Shown here one piece after another: positions 33,781 through 46,505 of a stretch of 64,000 nucleotides of DNA. The notes beneath the pieces are model-generated. The model did no database searches. It had not been told where the DNA came from and worked only from the letters and a program-made list of their open reading frames with translations. The stretch lies in the NCBI GenBank assembly GCA_028752905.1, contig JAQNBH010000010.1, forward strand, positions 11,248,993-11,312,992. The letters run 5' to 3'. Numbering within the stretch: the first letter of the stretch is position 1; the number at the start of each line of letters is the position of its first letter. Source of the DNA: Cladorhizidae sp. MBARI D1340-BT2 (Eukaryota > Porifera > Demospongiae > Poecilosclerida > Cladorhizidae). A program made the position numbers and the translations under genes.

Positions 33781-34995
33781 TGGATGACGCATCTAACATC
33801 AGAAGCAGTAAATTTTCTTCAATGCAAGAGAAGACTCAAGAAATGGAAGCCACCACGGACAAATGCAGGTCAGACATGTCATAAGTGTGGGTTTTTGTGT
33901 CCCCATAGAAATGCGCTGTATCCAAAAAATAGCCAAAGTTGCAATGAATGTTGTAAAAATAACCACTTGCTAAAGTATGTCACTCAAAGCAGGACAAATG
34001 ACAAAGTCAAGATGGATTACATGAATTGAAATCATGAGTTAAGCACAGGCCAGAATCGCATGTTCATCAGTTTTTATCAGAGCCATAACCAAAGAGTGAT
34101 AGCAGTAATGAATATCTATATGCTCTTTTGACACTACTAGCACCAAATATGAGTGTGAAATTCAATGGAATTACAATTGGTATGATAAATAATATGTGAG
34201 AATCGATTGATATCATAGACGAAAGATATTTTGCCATAGTATAAACTATACCATATGCACACTTGATTTGCAACCCTAAACAAAGTGAATGTTTGAATAT
34301 TGTGCAGACTCGCAACTTACAGTAGTGGGTCAGTTGAACCAAAATAGAAATCAGTTCTATTGATAGTTCATGTAATACCATGGAATTATGCATCTTTGCT
34401 CAGAACATGCAACCTTGCTCTCATTGATGTATAGATCAAGCATGTCTCTGACTGTCTCAAAGTCTGTGATATGCTGTTGCAAAAATATCCCAAATTGTTC
34501 AAAGCCATTGGCACACTGAGGTTTGCAGAAGTTACACTAAATGATTAGAGTGGTGTAGCTACCTCAAGGAACATGCCAAATTCCCTTCTACAGAAGGAAC
34601 AAGTGGCAAGACCTGGAACAACAAGGAATCATTGTGAAAGTGGATGGACCAATTACACGAGTCTCCCCTTTGGTCATAATTCCCCAAAAAATGGTGAAGT
34701 CCATTTGTGTGTTGACATGAGATAAGCAAACGGCAATTAAGCTGGAGAGACATCCAAGACTATAACTATTGAGGATTTCATTCACAACATGAATAGTGCA
34801 ACCATTTTTACAAAACTGGATTTGCATCAAGGATATCATCAAGTACTTTTTCCACCAGAGAGCAGTTACATCATAACAATATTTACTACACCAAGGATTA
34901 CAAGGATATGCTGGACTAAACTTTGGAACAAACTCAGCAAGTGAGAATTCCCAAAATATTTCCATTGAACAGATATGTGACACACCAGGAAAAAT
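33780..34995 (+). pseudogene. Ty3/gypsy gag knuckle-protease-RT remnant
   Basis: Plus strand. TCHKCGFLCPHRNALYP and SCNECCKNNHLLKYV (33860-33985) form a double knuckle of the kind found in gag of gypsy elements of marine invertebrates. Near 34080-34330 are pieces of a protease region (NMSVKFNGITIGMI, IDIIDERYF). RT follows at 34570-34995: QGIIVKVDGPITRVSPLVII, then after a frame change a VHLCVDMR-like stretch, IEDFIHNMNSATIFTKLDLH and NFGTNSASE. It stops before the YVDD box. Several stops show it is dead. Confidence 0.78.
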
Positions 34996-35279
34996 CAACA
35001 TCGGTGTGTAATCGAACTGCCTCTGTGACTTGCAATTCCCCCCCTACCATCTACTGCTGCTGCCTGTCTAACTGTGCCCTATACTGCCATAACCATTCTC
35101 AATTGCTAATGTTACTACTCCAACCTGTATTGGGCTGCCAGTCTTCTTGGAGCTGCCCCACAAAATATGAACATATGGTAATAATAATATCGTACTATTC
35201 AGATCGCTACATTTATGCATAAGTTAAACACAATGTTCTGTCTAACCTACTATATTAAACAGTCATTCACAATTCGATT

Positions 35280-37170
35280 TCTTGGTGTCGGGGAGCCCTG
35301 AATGTAACAAGAGCTCTGCTCCCAGACCCTCGTTTCACTTATTTAAACTGGTCATTCGTCCCTGCCAGAATATCTCCTTGATTAAGCATCAGAATTCCCA
35401 TTGGCTGCTGAGCCATGCAATATGGTGTGGACCAGTTAATCAGATGTCCATTTTCATCTTTGCTCTGTCTAGTTTGTGATGATCAGTCTATATGGTGAAT
35501 GGCACCCTGATGAGGTGTAGAACTTGAAGTGTTTCACTCCCTCCACCACACCTATGCACTCTGTCTTAGTTCCTCTGGCATAGAAGGCCACTGGTCTGTT
35601 TGTTCTGCCCTTGTTCAGTGGGCTGAGCACAAATCCCTATGTTGGAAATGAGCACAAATGGTTTGTCAAAGTGCAGTACCCGTAAGTACTTCAGGGTCTG
35701 TGGTAGTTTTCTCTGAGCCCTGCCTCTAGCAGTTGCTTTATCTCTTCCTGCACTGCTGCTTTATCTCTTCCTGCACTGCTGCATACCTTACTGTAGGGAG
35801 GTAGGTAGATGGGAGATGCTATCCAAGTGTTAATCTTCACCTCTGCTTCTGTTGTTCTTCCTGACATTTCCTCGAACAGTTCTTCAAATGTCTCAATGAT
35901 GTCTGACAGCTGGGATTGCTACATCACCATCAGGTTCAGCTCCGTTGGCTCAGTATCTTCCTCTATCAGTTTTGTGCTCTCTTCTCTCGGATTGTTCCAT
36001 GTGAGGATGTAGTCTGGTATCTTGGCACTGGTGCCTGCTCCATTTTCCACCCGGGAATTCACCAGACCTGCTGCTGTGGGTGACTCGCACCTAACCAACT
36101 TGTTAATCTGAAATATTCTTGATTTATTCTTCCGATCATGTATGTTGATTTTGTAAGTTGTGTTAGATAACTAGTCTTCTATAGCATATGGGCCTTGCCA
36201 TGCTGTGTTGAGCATGCTGGTGTCTGATATGAAGGCCAAGACCAACTCTCTCGGCCTGAAGGACCTTTCTCTTGCTGTCTTTTTGCACTACCTATTCAAG
36301 GTGGTTTTAAAGGTATTCTCTGCTTCATTTGCCATCTTCACAGCACTTGCAATTTTGTCTAAAATTATCTGGATGAAGGATACCATGCCCTTGTTGGTGA
36401 TGTTATCTTCAGTACATCCAGGAGGCACCTCACTCATCGACCATACATGAGCTTGAAGGGGGATAACTATGTGGCTTCTTGTTGCACCTCCCTGTGCACA
36501 AACAACAGATAGGGGAGTGCTTTCTCCTTCTACTCTACTGGTTGAACTTGGTCAATAGCTTGTGGAGCATGGCCTTCAATATGCCAATGAACCTCTCCAC
36601 CATAACCATCAGTTTGAATATCTTAGGGGGAGGACATGATGGGGAAGATTCTTAGGATGCTCTACCAGTTCAGTCATTATCTTTACTATCCACTATCTGT
36701 CAGGATTTCTTTCGAGATCCCGACATGCAATGTGGTACCTATCAATCTTCATAAGGTATATTTGCACCCAGGTATTTTGTGCCATAGTCACAGTCAGTCA
36801 GGACATATCAGTAGCCTTTTCTCAAACTCTGGAGAAGTCCTACAATATCCAAGACAATCCTGTTGAAAGGCAGGTAGCTCACAGGCAGGTGCACCAAGGT
36901 GCTTTGATTTTCTTGTGGCCAGCTGTGCTTTGGCTAGCTGGGATACTTCTGCACAGGTCTGTAATGTCTCCTTGCAGTCCTTGCCTGTAGTTTGTCTGCA
37001 CGATTCTGTAAGTGGCCTCTGCATGTGTCCTGCAAGTATAATGGAGTCGGCCAGCCTCAGTATACTGTCATCCTCTATTTTTGCAGGAGGACTAGTTGCA
37101 TCACCAATTAATCCTGGCTGTCAGGATGCCACTTGCATTGTAGCACCCCTTGTTCTTGAGTAAAAAAGCT
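35280..37170 (-). pseudogene. second Ty3 remnant with integrase before RT
   Basis: Minus strand, read right to left. Near 36850-37000 is the integrase zinc-finger region and core start (LPFNRIVLDIVGLLQSL), near 36690 a GISKEILTDSG-like stretch, near 36560-36600 MVMVERFIGILKAMLHKLL. Then 36130-36400: NKGMVSFIQIILDKIASAVK, RSFRPRELVLAFI and TAWQGPYAIEDWLS. KINIHDRKNKSRIFQINKLV (near 36100) ends the integrase, and the same direction continues with ELFEEMSGRTTEAEVKINTW (near 35860) and AVQEEIKQLLEAG (near 35750), the start of RT. The RT core is deleted: the next recognisable part is RNaseH (LRVLHFDKPFVLISN, VAFYARGTKTECIGVVEGVK; 35530-35710). This is the Gmr1-like order again, in an independent insertion. 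Confidence 0.8.
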
Positions 37171-38330
37171 GCCTTACTCATCTGCTGACTCCTGTTGCCA
37201 GTAATGGGTAAGTTGCCTGAGTCCCAGCTATGTCATCCAGTCATTTGTCAAGATGTTAGGTTGGCATGCCGATTGAGGAGAGGAGTAGTCGTCACTAATA
37301 ATTGATTGGCTCTCTCAAGTGAGTTTTCTTTTATGCTTGGACAGAAGAAGTGTAGAAGCCTTACATGAACCAAAGGAAGTTTCTCGATGGTGGATGAAGC
37401 CAAACTATCTAGCAATGAAGGCAATAAAAAAGCAAGTACAGTTTCTCTGTGTGCTCTATTTTAATTATATAACTTACTATGCCCAAGGTGCAAACAATCA
37501 AAGTTGAATACCCATACCTCCAACAGTTCTAACTCCGAATTGAAAAACGCTAGAGGGTAGAAATTAGTACCAGAGGCTAGAGGAAGACCTCCTCCACGAA
37601 ATGTGAATTTCTTTAATCAAGTGAGTTGGTTGAAAATCAATTAAAAAAATTAATTTTCCACCCGCGGTTTAGCACAACCACACATTTTTGTTGACATTTT
37701 CTTATCTTCATAACTTAAAAAAAAAAATTAAGCACTGCGGATAATTTTTATGCAAAAAGATTCACATGCTTTCTAGAAATGTATTTATTGATGCTAAATA
37801 CATGTTTTCTACTGGCAAAAAGTCATGCACCTAGTATTAAAAACAAAGGGAAAAAAGCTTCCTCGGCAGTACACAATTCCCACTCACAGATTAGTAATAA
37901 CAAGTTCAGTTCATCAGAAGAGAATATCAAAAGACCAACCCCCTAAAAAATTGTGTATATACCGGTATATATATATTAATAATTAGTACCAACACATTCA
38001 TGTATAACTTGTAAAAAGGTTTTCCAATGAAAGTATAGAGCAGAGAATAAGCCATAAAATGATAGTAAATATTTGTATAATGTATTTTTTTGTGCCTTAG
38101 GATTTTTAATCAAGTAATAATTCCCATTCTCTGAGAATTGCTATCAAAGTTTGAGCTTCTACACTCCATCTGTCCATGTTTCTAAAAAGGAAGGAGAGCC
38201 ACAAAAGTATGCCATTAATTAAACCGTGAAAACTGCTTTTTAGCTTAAAACGGTCACTAAAGCATGACAAATAAATGGAGCTCTTTGTCGAGGGCAGAAC
38301 CCTCAACACCGGCCATGGCTTGCCTGGAAT
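37171..38330. other. unassigned region
   Basis: No gene supported. A minus-strand frame at 38106-38309 contains MDRWSVEAQTLIAILREWE, faintly like the Trp-rich start of a Myb/SANT-like domain, but it is too short to call. A-rich tracts occur near 37640 and 37719. Confidence 0.35.
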
Positions 38331-38880
38331 AACCCTTGGTCACGGACTCAGTAGAATAGTTATTAATTATGGCATGCGTTACCACAGTTATCGTTGACAC
38401 ACACACAGTTACTAAATGAATGGTATGCTCACTTGTGTTTCATCTCTTATCACCCCCTTTCACACCTGTGTCAGTATGGACTTATGCGTGCCTACCTATT
38501 GTTAGTATAGTTGGCTTTGGCCAGTGTATGTATGTATGTGTGTGCAGTCATGTGCTGGCTGGCAGGGTATTTAAACCCTGACAGCCAATCCTTGTGGCAG
38601 TCTTGTTCTAAGTCGTAGCTTGTCATCAATTATATTAACAAACCTAAATTTCTCTGGTTATAGTTGAGGCTAGGTTACTGAGAGCTAGACTCTGGTGGCA
38701 GCAATAATAGCTTACACCATTGTGGAGGGATAGCCAGAGCTGGACCCCCACACGTGGTGGCAGCGGTGCCAGTTGAGTTGTACAATAACAGCTACTGAAG
38801 AACTCATCAGGCCATCAAATACTTCGTTGCTAAGGCGATTTACCGAATATTTAACTGTTTTATTCCTCTATTATCCTAGT
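38330..38880 (+). repeat. LTR-like and primer-binding-site-like region
   Basis: Upstream of a gag remnant. It contains a 30-base near-perfect palindrome with a central TATTTAAA (38557-38586), which can act as TATA box, and two tRNA-primer-like sites, TGGTGGCAGC at 38693 and TGGTGGCAGCGG at 38755, which would pair with a tRNA ending in CCA. The LTR boundaries could not be fixed and no second LTR was found. Confidence 0.5.
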
Positions 38881-38881
38881 G

Positions 38882-39688
38882 ATGGACGCTCCCAAGTACC
38901 ATAACACCAGATCCACTCATCAGCCCACGCCGGACGACAACTCAGAGATCGACGATGCCAGGGCTGGGAACGACATAGTATTGGAGCACTCTTCATCCTC
39001 ACTGTCTACTGTAACAGCGCCTCGCAGAGATCTCACATGGACATCTTGTCACAGGCGGTGGCGGCATTAGTCGCATCGACGGCGGAGGAAAAGAAGGCCA
39101 GGTTGGAGAGAGAGGAAGATACAAGAGGGAGACGAGTGTGAGAGGATACACGACTCCGACGTTGAGAAAATGCAGAGACAGATCGACAGGCCAGACTTAT
39201 TAAGGAGGAAAATGATCAAGCCAAAAGGGAGAAGGCTGCAAACGAAGCCTATGAAAAGGAGGCAGAAGCTAGGGAAGTAGCAAGACAGGCTGACCTAGTC
39301 GCCAGAAAGCAGAATTCTATCATTCAATCAATGCAGAAGTTGGATGACCATTCAGACCCAGAATCCTACCTAGCGCTTCGAACTGTCAATGGCTGAGGCA
39401 AGGTTTGCAAAAGAGGAATGGATCAGGATTCTAAGGAAAGGCGCTCTCAACATTTCAGGAGCTGGGCGTAACTTGGGCGACACCTTACCAGTTGATGAAA
39501 ACGACTCTATTAGAACGACTCGGCTTCCTGAGGCAAAGTCCAGATGAACGGTGTGGAGAAGCCATCCAGGCGATTACCAGTCTCCATGGGATCATCTTGC
39601 TCCTATAGTGAAGGGCGTACAAAGATTGGCAAACCATGTCGAAACCAAGGAAGACCACATGTTCGAACAATTTCTAGGTGTCCTGGTC
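38882..39688 (+). pseudogene. Ty3-type gag remnant
   Basis: The first frame starts MDAPKYHNTRSTHQPTPDDN. After frame changes it reads AREVARQADLVARKQNSIIQ, SMQKLDDHSDPESYLAL, SMAEARFAKEEWIRILRKG and ALNISGAGRNLGDTLP. A charged, helix-forming N-terminus followed by a 'D..D.ESYL..FE..M......EEW...L...L.G.A' pattern is typical gag of Ty3 elements in invertebrates. It ends abruptly at the segmental-duplication flank, near 39688. Confidence 0.7.
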
Positions 39689-40090
39689 TAGTATACTACT
39701 ACTACTTCATGGTTCACCCAGAGATGACCCTGTGCCATCCTAGGCCATCCAGTGAGTATCATACTCCATCATCCATGGACGTCAGCATAAACCACATTGC
39801 AAACCAGTTGTAAGCCACACTGCTAAGTGGTCCACCCAGAGACCACCTCAAGACCACCCATACAGACCCAGTGGAGGCCAACTCTTTGATGCCCATAGGA
39901 GCTCCAGTATATATGGTCAACAGAAAACAGGCATATGAGCTGCATATCCCCCTCCCACATAGACTGCCCACATGCTCTCTTTTTCCAGTCAGACCTACCA
40001 CCAAGTGGGTCCCTCGTCTTAGTCGTGCCTGCCCTACTCATGGCACAGCCTCACGTTGACAATTTCAAGTTGATTATTAAGAAGGTTATT
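39685..40090. repeat. segmental-duplication flank, copy 2 (no hAT)
   Basis: Matches 13745-13802 joined to 15242-15560, without the 1.44-kb hAT element. GTGAGTATCATACTCC near 39752 corresponds to the target site GTGAGTGTCACACT of the other copy. Followed by family 1 unit C. Confidence 0.85.
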
Positions 40091-43000
40091 ATAATATATA
40101 CATATATATATATATAAAAAACGTGCATCATACATAAGTGCTTACATTGTTTTGTTGAGGTCTGTGGTGTTATCTACTTCAAACAGAATATGGATCTCTT
40201 GTGTTTAGAGCATATGAACATGTGGCAATGCCCTCAAATCTTGTTTTATTAGAACGCTAGTCCTAATTATAGCTGAAGGTGTGCCTACAGGATTAGCAAG
40301 ACTACTTTTTTCTAGAAAAGTGAGACAAGACTAGTGATAACAAAAGCATGTACAATTCATGTGATGAGAAGGAAGATTTTCACATGCATGTTGAGGAGAA
40401 AGCTATATGCATATGGGTTACATGATGACCAACATGAAAAACATGAATCCACAGTATGTATATGTGTTTGTGTGTAGTGGTATAGCTGGTTGTGTGTGTT
40501 GCTTATGTCTGTGTGTCCATTTCTCCCCCTCTCGCTCTAGGGAACAAAATATTGTAAAGCATGACAACACTTGCTCTCTCTGTGAGGACACTAGTTACAA
40601 AACTCTCATCCAAAATAATCAAACTCATGCAATAGGTTTGATCCAGTGAATAGAGGTCAGTCTTGCAACAGGTTTAGCAAGACCATCTCTACCAGAAAGA
40701 TCACATGAAATGTTGTCTAGATGCTGGAGGTGATAAAAGTTAATGATAATTTCCTTCAGTCCCCCGAGGAGAAGTTGTCTCAACTAATACAGAGTACAGT
40801 CCGCAAGCATTGCAATTTTCCCTGTTTGGAGATTATTACTCTCCCAACAAGAGTTCAGATATGTAGGAGAGGTTATTTAAATTATTTCCAACTGCAGTCA
40901 GCAAGCGTCACAATATAAGATAAATTAATTCCAAGGTTTCAGCTCACCAATTATCTATAATTGCTATCACTGTGAGATGAATCAGCTCTGGTAGGATTAT
41001 TACATCCTTCTTCGAAGTATCAGCTACCTTAATTATTGATGCATTACATTTTTTAAGTGAAATATCAGACCCTATGGTTACTGCTGTATGAATTTGATGT
41101 GAATGCGAAGGCTCCCCCCACCCCACCTGCAGTAGTAATATTTCTAAAACTCATCTAAACTATGGTTTTAGTAGTTACTAGCACCAAAACAGTTCCAGCA
41201 TCTCTTGAATCCTTCAGTAAGGGACAGAGATAACCATGTTTAGGGATTTGGCATGGTTCTTAAGGAAAGATCCATTTAGTGTATCTGTGACAGTTATTGG
41301 TGTACCTCAATTGACTTATACCTGTCATGTTATTGAGAATTGCTACATCCTACACTTGCATGCCAAACTTCAGGTCATGACCATAACTTCACATTATTTG
41401 AGTATGCTTCTCAATGTATGTTTTATGGAAACTAAAAGAACATAATTATAGGTACAATGTGCATGTCATGAGGTATTCTTACCTACAACAGCTCAATGTT
41501 ACCAGGACTTGACTGACAAGTGGTGTGGAGAGTACATAGGCCTAGCAAGCCTTCATTGTACCTCTAGGCCTTGAGGTGGCATTAAAAGTACAGTTATGTT
41601 TTGGTGGGTTTGTTTAATTAGCCCTAGATTGCAGTAGCTAAACAGGGAGTTTTACATATCATGCATAGTCATGCTTTCAAGGTGTGCTGTCACTGTACGA
41701 AGAGTCACAAAAGCTGTGCTTGAGTACCCTCATGGCTGTCATACTCCAGGAATGACAGAGGAAGTGGAGATTCTCCACCCCCAGCCTCCCCACATTGCAC
41801 ACCCATACGAGTTTTTCTCACACTTTTGTTCAATATGAAGATCATTAACTTCAACTGGGGTTAGGCCAGGGCGATGGGTGACTAAAGTTTATGTATGGCT
41901 AGGGTTAGAAGGTTAGAGTCGGGATAGTGTGTGAATATGGTTACATCATCTTGCCATGGATATGAAGACTATAGCAATGGCATGTAGTGTGTAGAGTAAG
42001 GGCCAAGTTAATGGTTGACATGGTTTCGGTCACGGTAATGCATGACTATAATTACAGAATGAAGTTGATAAGAGTTGGTATACATATTGTAAAACCAGCT
42101 TATAACTTCTTACCATCTGAGAGCCAGCTGCTAATCCATACTGCATTTCATTTCAGGTCCAATTTCTAGCACATGGGCTGGGTTTATAATTACAAGTAAC
42201 ATTGTGATAACATGATGGTGTGTTTTGCACAGTTCTTAGTTTACAGGTGAAATGTGTTTCCTCCTTCGTTGTTCTGTAATTACAACTCTCAAGTAATTAG
42301 TCCCCCACATCTGCATGTGGTCTGGTATGATAATTATAATTCCTGAGCCACCAGTCCAAGCCACTCATTCATAAGCTACACTTCTAGGAAGTGCAGTCTG
42401 TGGTAAGAATGGGAGCCTCCTTATTATGGCCTCTAGGCTGAGGTATGTTTAGGTATAATGCATAATAGCTGGAGTTCAGCAGGACAATTCCACTGAGCCA
42501 CTCCAATTTTGTTGTGGTATGCTAAGCAGGGTAAATTATTTGAATCTGTCCATTTAATATATGTATGTGTGCAAGTATATTTATATCTGCTTGTTAGTGT
42601 AGGCATAGCTAGATATACAGCTATACTTTTCATTAGGAAAGAAAGTATTCATTTTTATTACTATCTGCCATGCATGACAAAACTTGTTCTCTCGGTGTGT
42701 ACAGCTGCCATCTTTAAAGTTGTGGGAATTTAGTTGTGTTTTTACAAACTCTCTTTCAAAAACTATTTTACTCAAGCCAAAAGTTCGCTATGTAAGCTTC
42801 TACTGAATTGAGGCTTGTTTTCAACAGAATTTGCAAGACCAATCTAAGCCAGAAAGGAATTGGAATGTTACCTAGATACTAGAGCTGTAAGAAATGAATG
42901 ATTCAGTGACTAATTTACTTCAGTCTCATTTGATACGGAGGAGATGTCCTCTGAACTAGTACAGAATACAGTCAGAAAGTATCACCAATAGAAGACCTCC

Positions 43001-44120
43001 ATTATTAGGTCATGATCGTTCAGCCTTGCTCACTTATGGTTTCAAAAAAATCTCATGCTCCAGCAACCCTTTCTTATACAATGAGTAAACTGTCATCTAG
43101 CAATAAGTTCTGAACAGAGATTGGTACATAGGCTCATTACTATATTACAGATTGGAGGAAATCTTGTGAACTTCTAGGCCATATCACTTGCTTTATAGTT
43201 AGCTACTTACTGGGAGCAAGGCTCATGGAGTGAGTCTTTTAAAATCTTGAATCAAAATACATTTCCTATGGTGCATAGAATTTTTATAGAAATCATAAGT
43301 AGGCATGGCTTATCAAAGTGACATAATAACATAGTTCCCCTATTGTTGATACTTTCTGATTTTTCCTCTATTATTTGAGTGGATTTCTCCTCCTTATCAA
43401 GTGACCGAAGGAAATTATTCTCTCAAACATATGGCATTCTAAAATTTTCTACAGACTGAATTATTACTCAAATATTAGGCCAAGGGTGTAATGAGAATAT
43501 AAATGTTTATTATGGAGTGCAGTAGTACTCTCGATATTGGATTGAACTCTATTAAAATGCCAGAACCCTCCCCCCTCCCACACCAAGTTTACGTCTGGAC
43601 TAAAGTTCATTAGTAGGCTTCTAATAGTGTCTTTAGCTGATTTTGAACCCAAAATATTTTGAGCATGCCTTGAATCCTTCACAAAGGTAGTGAACCAGCA
43701 ACCTTCCCCCCATCCCCCCCCCCCAAATAAAATGTAGTATTTTCCAACAATATAATGTCTGTTCTTTTTAATTTTACTTACCACTAACTATTCAATGTAT
43801 TTCTGTAGCAATCCATTTCTCTGTTGAGCATAACACACGAAAATCATAAAAGGTCTTCAATATCATAAATGCACTTATATGGTTAACAGCACAGACCTTC
43901 AACAAAACCTAGTAATACTTATGTATAGTGCATGTGTCTATGTGTATATCACAACATGTCTACTTTAGCAATAATCATGTAATATTGGTTAGTTCTGTTG
44001 TTATACATATATAACTTCTTGTAGGGGGTTTACTTGACAAAAGAAAAAATGTAAAAAAAAAACAAAAACATTTAGAGGAATTTAAAAGCTGTATAGGAGT
44101 AATAAATAGAGTGTCCTGTA
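40091..44120. repeat. repeat family 1, unit C (~4.0 kb, complete)
   Basis: Uninterrupted unit with the landmarks of unit A in the same order: GCTGAAGGTGTGCCTACAGG (40271), a C-rich tract (41113), CAAGGTGTGCTGTCACTGTA (41680), the minisatellite (41855-42060), GCTGGAGTTCAGCAGGACAA (42469), GCCATGCATGACAAAACTTG (42668), TCCTATGGTGCATAGAATTT (43264) and GCAATAATCATGTAATATTG (43969). No conserved reading frame. Confidence 0.85.
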
Positions 44121-45200
44121 AATTTAATATAATATTCATACATAAGTGCTTGCATTGTTTTGTTGAAGGTGATATCTACTTAAAGGACAGAATATGGATC
44201 TGTTGTGGTTAGAGCATATGAACAAGTGGCAATGCCCTTTAATCTTGCTTTATTTGCAAGCTAGTGCTAACTATAGCTGAAGGTGTGCCTACAGGATTAA
44301 CAAGTTAGTTATATAGAGACATGATAGTGACAACAAGAGCATGTACCATTCATGTGACGATGAGAAGGAAGATTTTCACGTGCATTTTGAGGAGAAAACT
44401 GGGTATTGATTATATGTTGACCCACATACTCATGAAAAACATGACTTTACAGTATGAGGTATAGCTGTTGTCATCCCAACTATTCCCAAATGCAGTCAGC
44501 AAGCATCACAATATTAATTTCTTCCAAACAAAGTTTGAGCTCACGAATTATCTATAATTCTTAGTACCAGCTATTGTTTGTATGACAAATTAACTCCATA
44601 GAGATTACTGATGCTATGAAGATAATTAAATTCTTCTACGAGTTTGAACTTTGAAGCAGCTATCTCAATGAGAAGGATCAGCTCTGGTATCATTATTACA
44701 TCCTTTCTCTGAAGTAACAGTTACTTTAATTATTAATGTTTTGAGTAACTCATATGCATTACATTTCTTCAGTGAAATGTCAGACCCTATGGTTACTGCC
44801 GATATGAATTTGATGTGAATACAAATCCCCCCCGCCCGCCCCTTCCCCCCCACCCAACCTCCGTAGTCATGTCTCTAAAAAATCTCTTGGTACTTTTTAA
44901 ACTAACTAAACTGTAGTTTTAGTAGTCCAAAACAGTTCCAGCATCTCTTGAATCCTTCACTAAGGGACAGAGATAACCATGTGTAGGGACTTGGCATGGT
45001 TCTTAAGAAAGCATTCTCTATTCCATTTAGTGTGCATCTGTGGACAGTTATTAATGTATGTCAATTGACTTCCACTTGTCATGTTATTGAGAATTGCTAC
45101 ATGCTACACATGCATGCCAAACTTCAGGTCAGGGCCATAACTTCACATATTTCAGTTTGCTTCATAATATATGTTTTATGGAACTAAAATAACATATAGG
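44121..45200. repeat. repeat family 1, unit D (partial)
   Basis: Begins head-to-tail after unit C and runs to about 45200, where the sequence passes into family 2. Holds the C-rich tract at 44827-44855. Confidence 0.8.
44827..44855 (-). other. G-quadruplex-prone tract
   Basis: On the minus strand, four or more G-runs of three to eight bases are separated by one to three other bases. The homologous position in units A, B and C is also C-rich on the plus strand (16608, 23030, 41113) but less regular. Confidence 0.5.
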
Positions 45201-46505
45201 TCACTATGCCCTAGGGAACTTGATACACCACTGCAAAGCTCTGAATAATCTATCTGTTGGTGCTAAACAGACTACTTGGGAAATAAGTGAGGCTGAGTTA
45301 TGATCAGACAGAGTCTGACTAGTGATAATAAGTTGACCATCAGATCCTCTTAATTATAGATCCTTGTGACCACCGATGGAAGTCGGATGTGGCAGATGTG
45401 GTGGGTAAGGTCCAACTTGTGTTATAATAATTTTTTGAAGTTTAGACCAAGTCCTCTAAAATGCACATGGGTTCTCAAACAATAATTATTAGTTAGGTCA
45501 CCACCGAAGGAAGGTAATTTGAACCTATTCCAAGGGATAATGATAATTGGAAAAGTAAACAATTCCCGGTTCTTCATAATCTAAGTAATCTAGGGGTTTC
45601 ACTTATCCCATAAAACGCAAAAAATGTGGTGAGCTAACTCCTCACTTGTCTGCATTATTACATCAGATACATTAAACTTCACCAATAATAGGATGAACTA
45701 GCCAATAGCATAGAATCTCTGCGGGACTTTTCCCACTCACAATTAATGTTAGAAGCCACTAATAATAACTGTGTGTACACATGCATCACATAATTATAAT
45801 GAAATAGTGTACCTATATTAACCCTGCATGATGTTATATATAATGAACTACACTAAGTGAGAAGGTTTTTCCATGCACTGCTCCTTGATGCTGGCCTCTG
45901 TTGTATTTCCTTTATGATTTGTTGTAAATTATTTTTTGCTCTGCTGATTGTTTCCATATTCTTGCAGCATTTGTGTATACTCAGAAAGTGGCGGTTGGTT
46001 AACCTTGCTATCGTGCAGCAATTAAGGTTCTCCATATTAAACCTTCAAACTTGACAGAACAGGCATGTTTCAACAATGACTTAAGGTACTAGATTGCAGT
46101 TTGCATTGCTGGGATTTTCACTTGTACTTATTCTTGCTCATCTCTGCCTTTCTCTGTTCAGATACCTCCAGACATTTCTTTCTTCATCTGCTAATGCTAC
46201 ACTTGTCTCTCTATTTTAAGCTCTGTAGGCGTATCTAATGTCAGCTAATGCTGCTCTCACTAATTCTATGACTTTCCATGTTCTGCTCTCCCTTGATTTT
46301 CTTACATGGTGTAGTAATCATATTTATCCCTCTCTTTCCTGCTCCCTATTAGACACTTGGTTGTTCCATATCATCTTAATCAGCATTTTTCCATCACTGT
46401 ACCTCTGCTGCAAAATCTCTATCTTGGACTTGACTTGCATTTCACAGTTGCTGTGTTGCACTGCACATGCTCAGTAGTGCGACATACACGCACAGACACT
46501 AGCAT
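45200..46505. repeat. repeat family 2, copy with full 3' part
   Basis: Core of about 1.15 kb from GATCCTTGTGACCACCGATGG to CATGCTCAGTAGTGCGACATAC. Matching copies are at 49385-50705, 52400-53555 and, shortened, 47040-47830. A left extension with CCCTAGGGAACTTGATA (45208) is shared with the copy at 49385. On the minus strand the last 400 bases have charged, Arg/Glu/Ser-rich translations but stops in every frame. Confidence 0.8.

Noticed and set aside
36630..37170. Several short plus-strand frames
   Set aside because: The opposite strand carries integrase motifs, so the plus-strand frames are shadows.
38106..38309. Possible Myb/SANT-like domain on the minus strand (DRWSVEAQTLIAIL)
   Set aside because: The similarity covers fewer than 20 residues and no third-helix pattern or neighbouring exon is visible.
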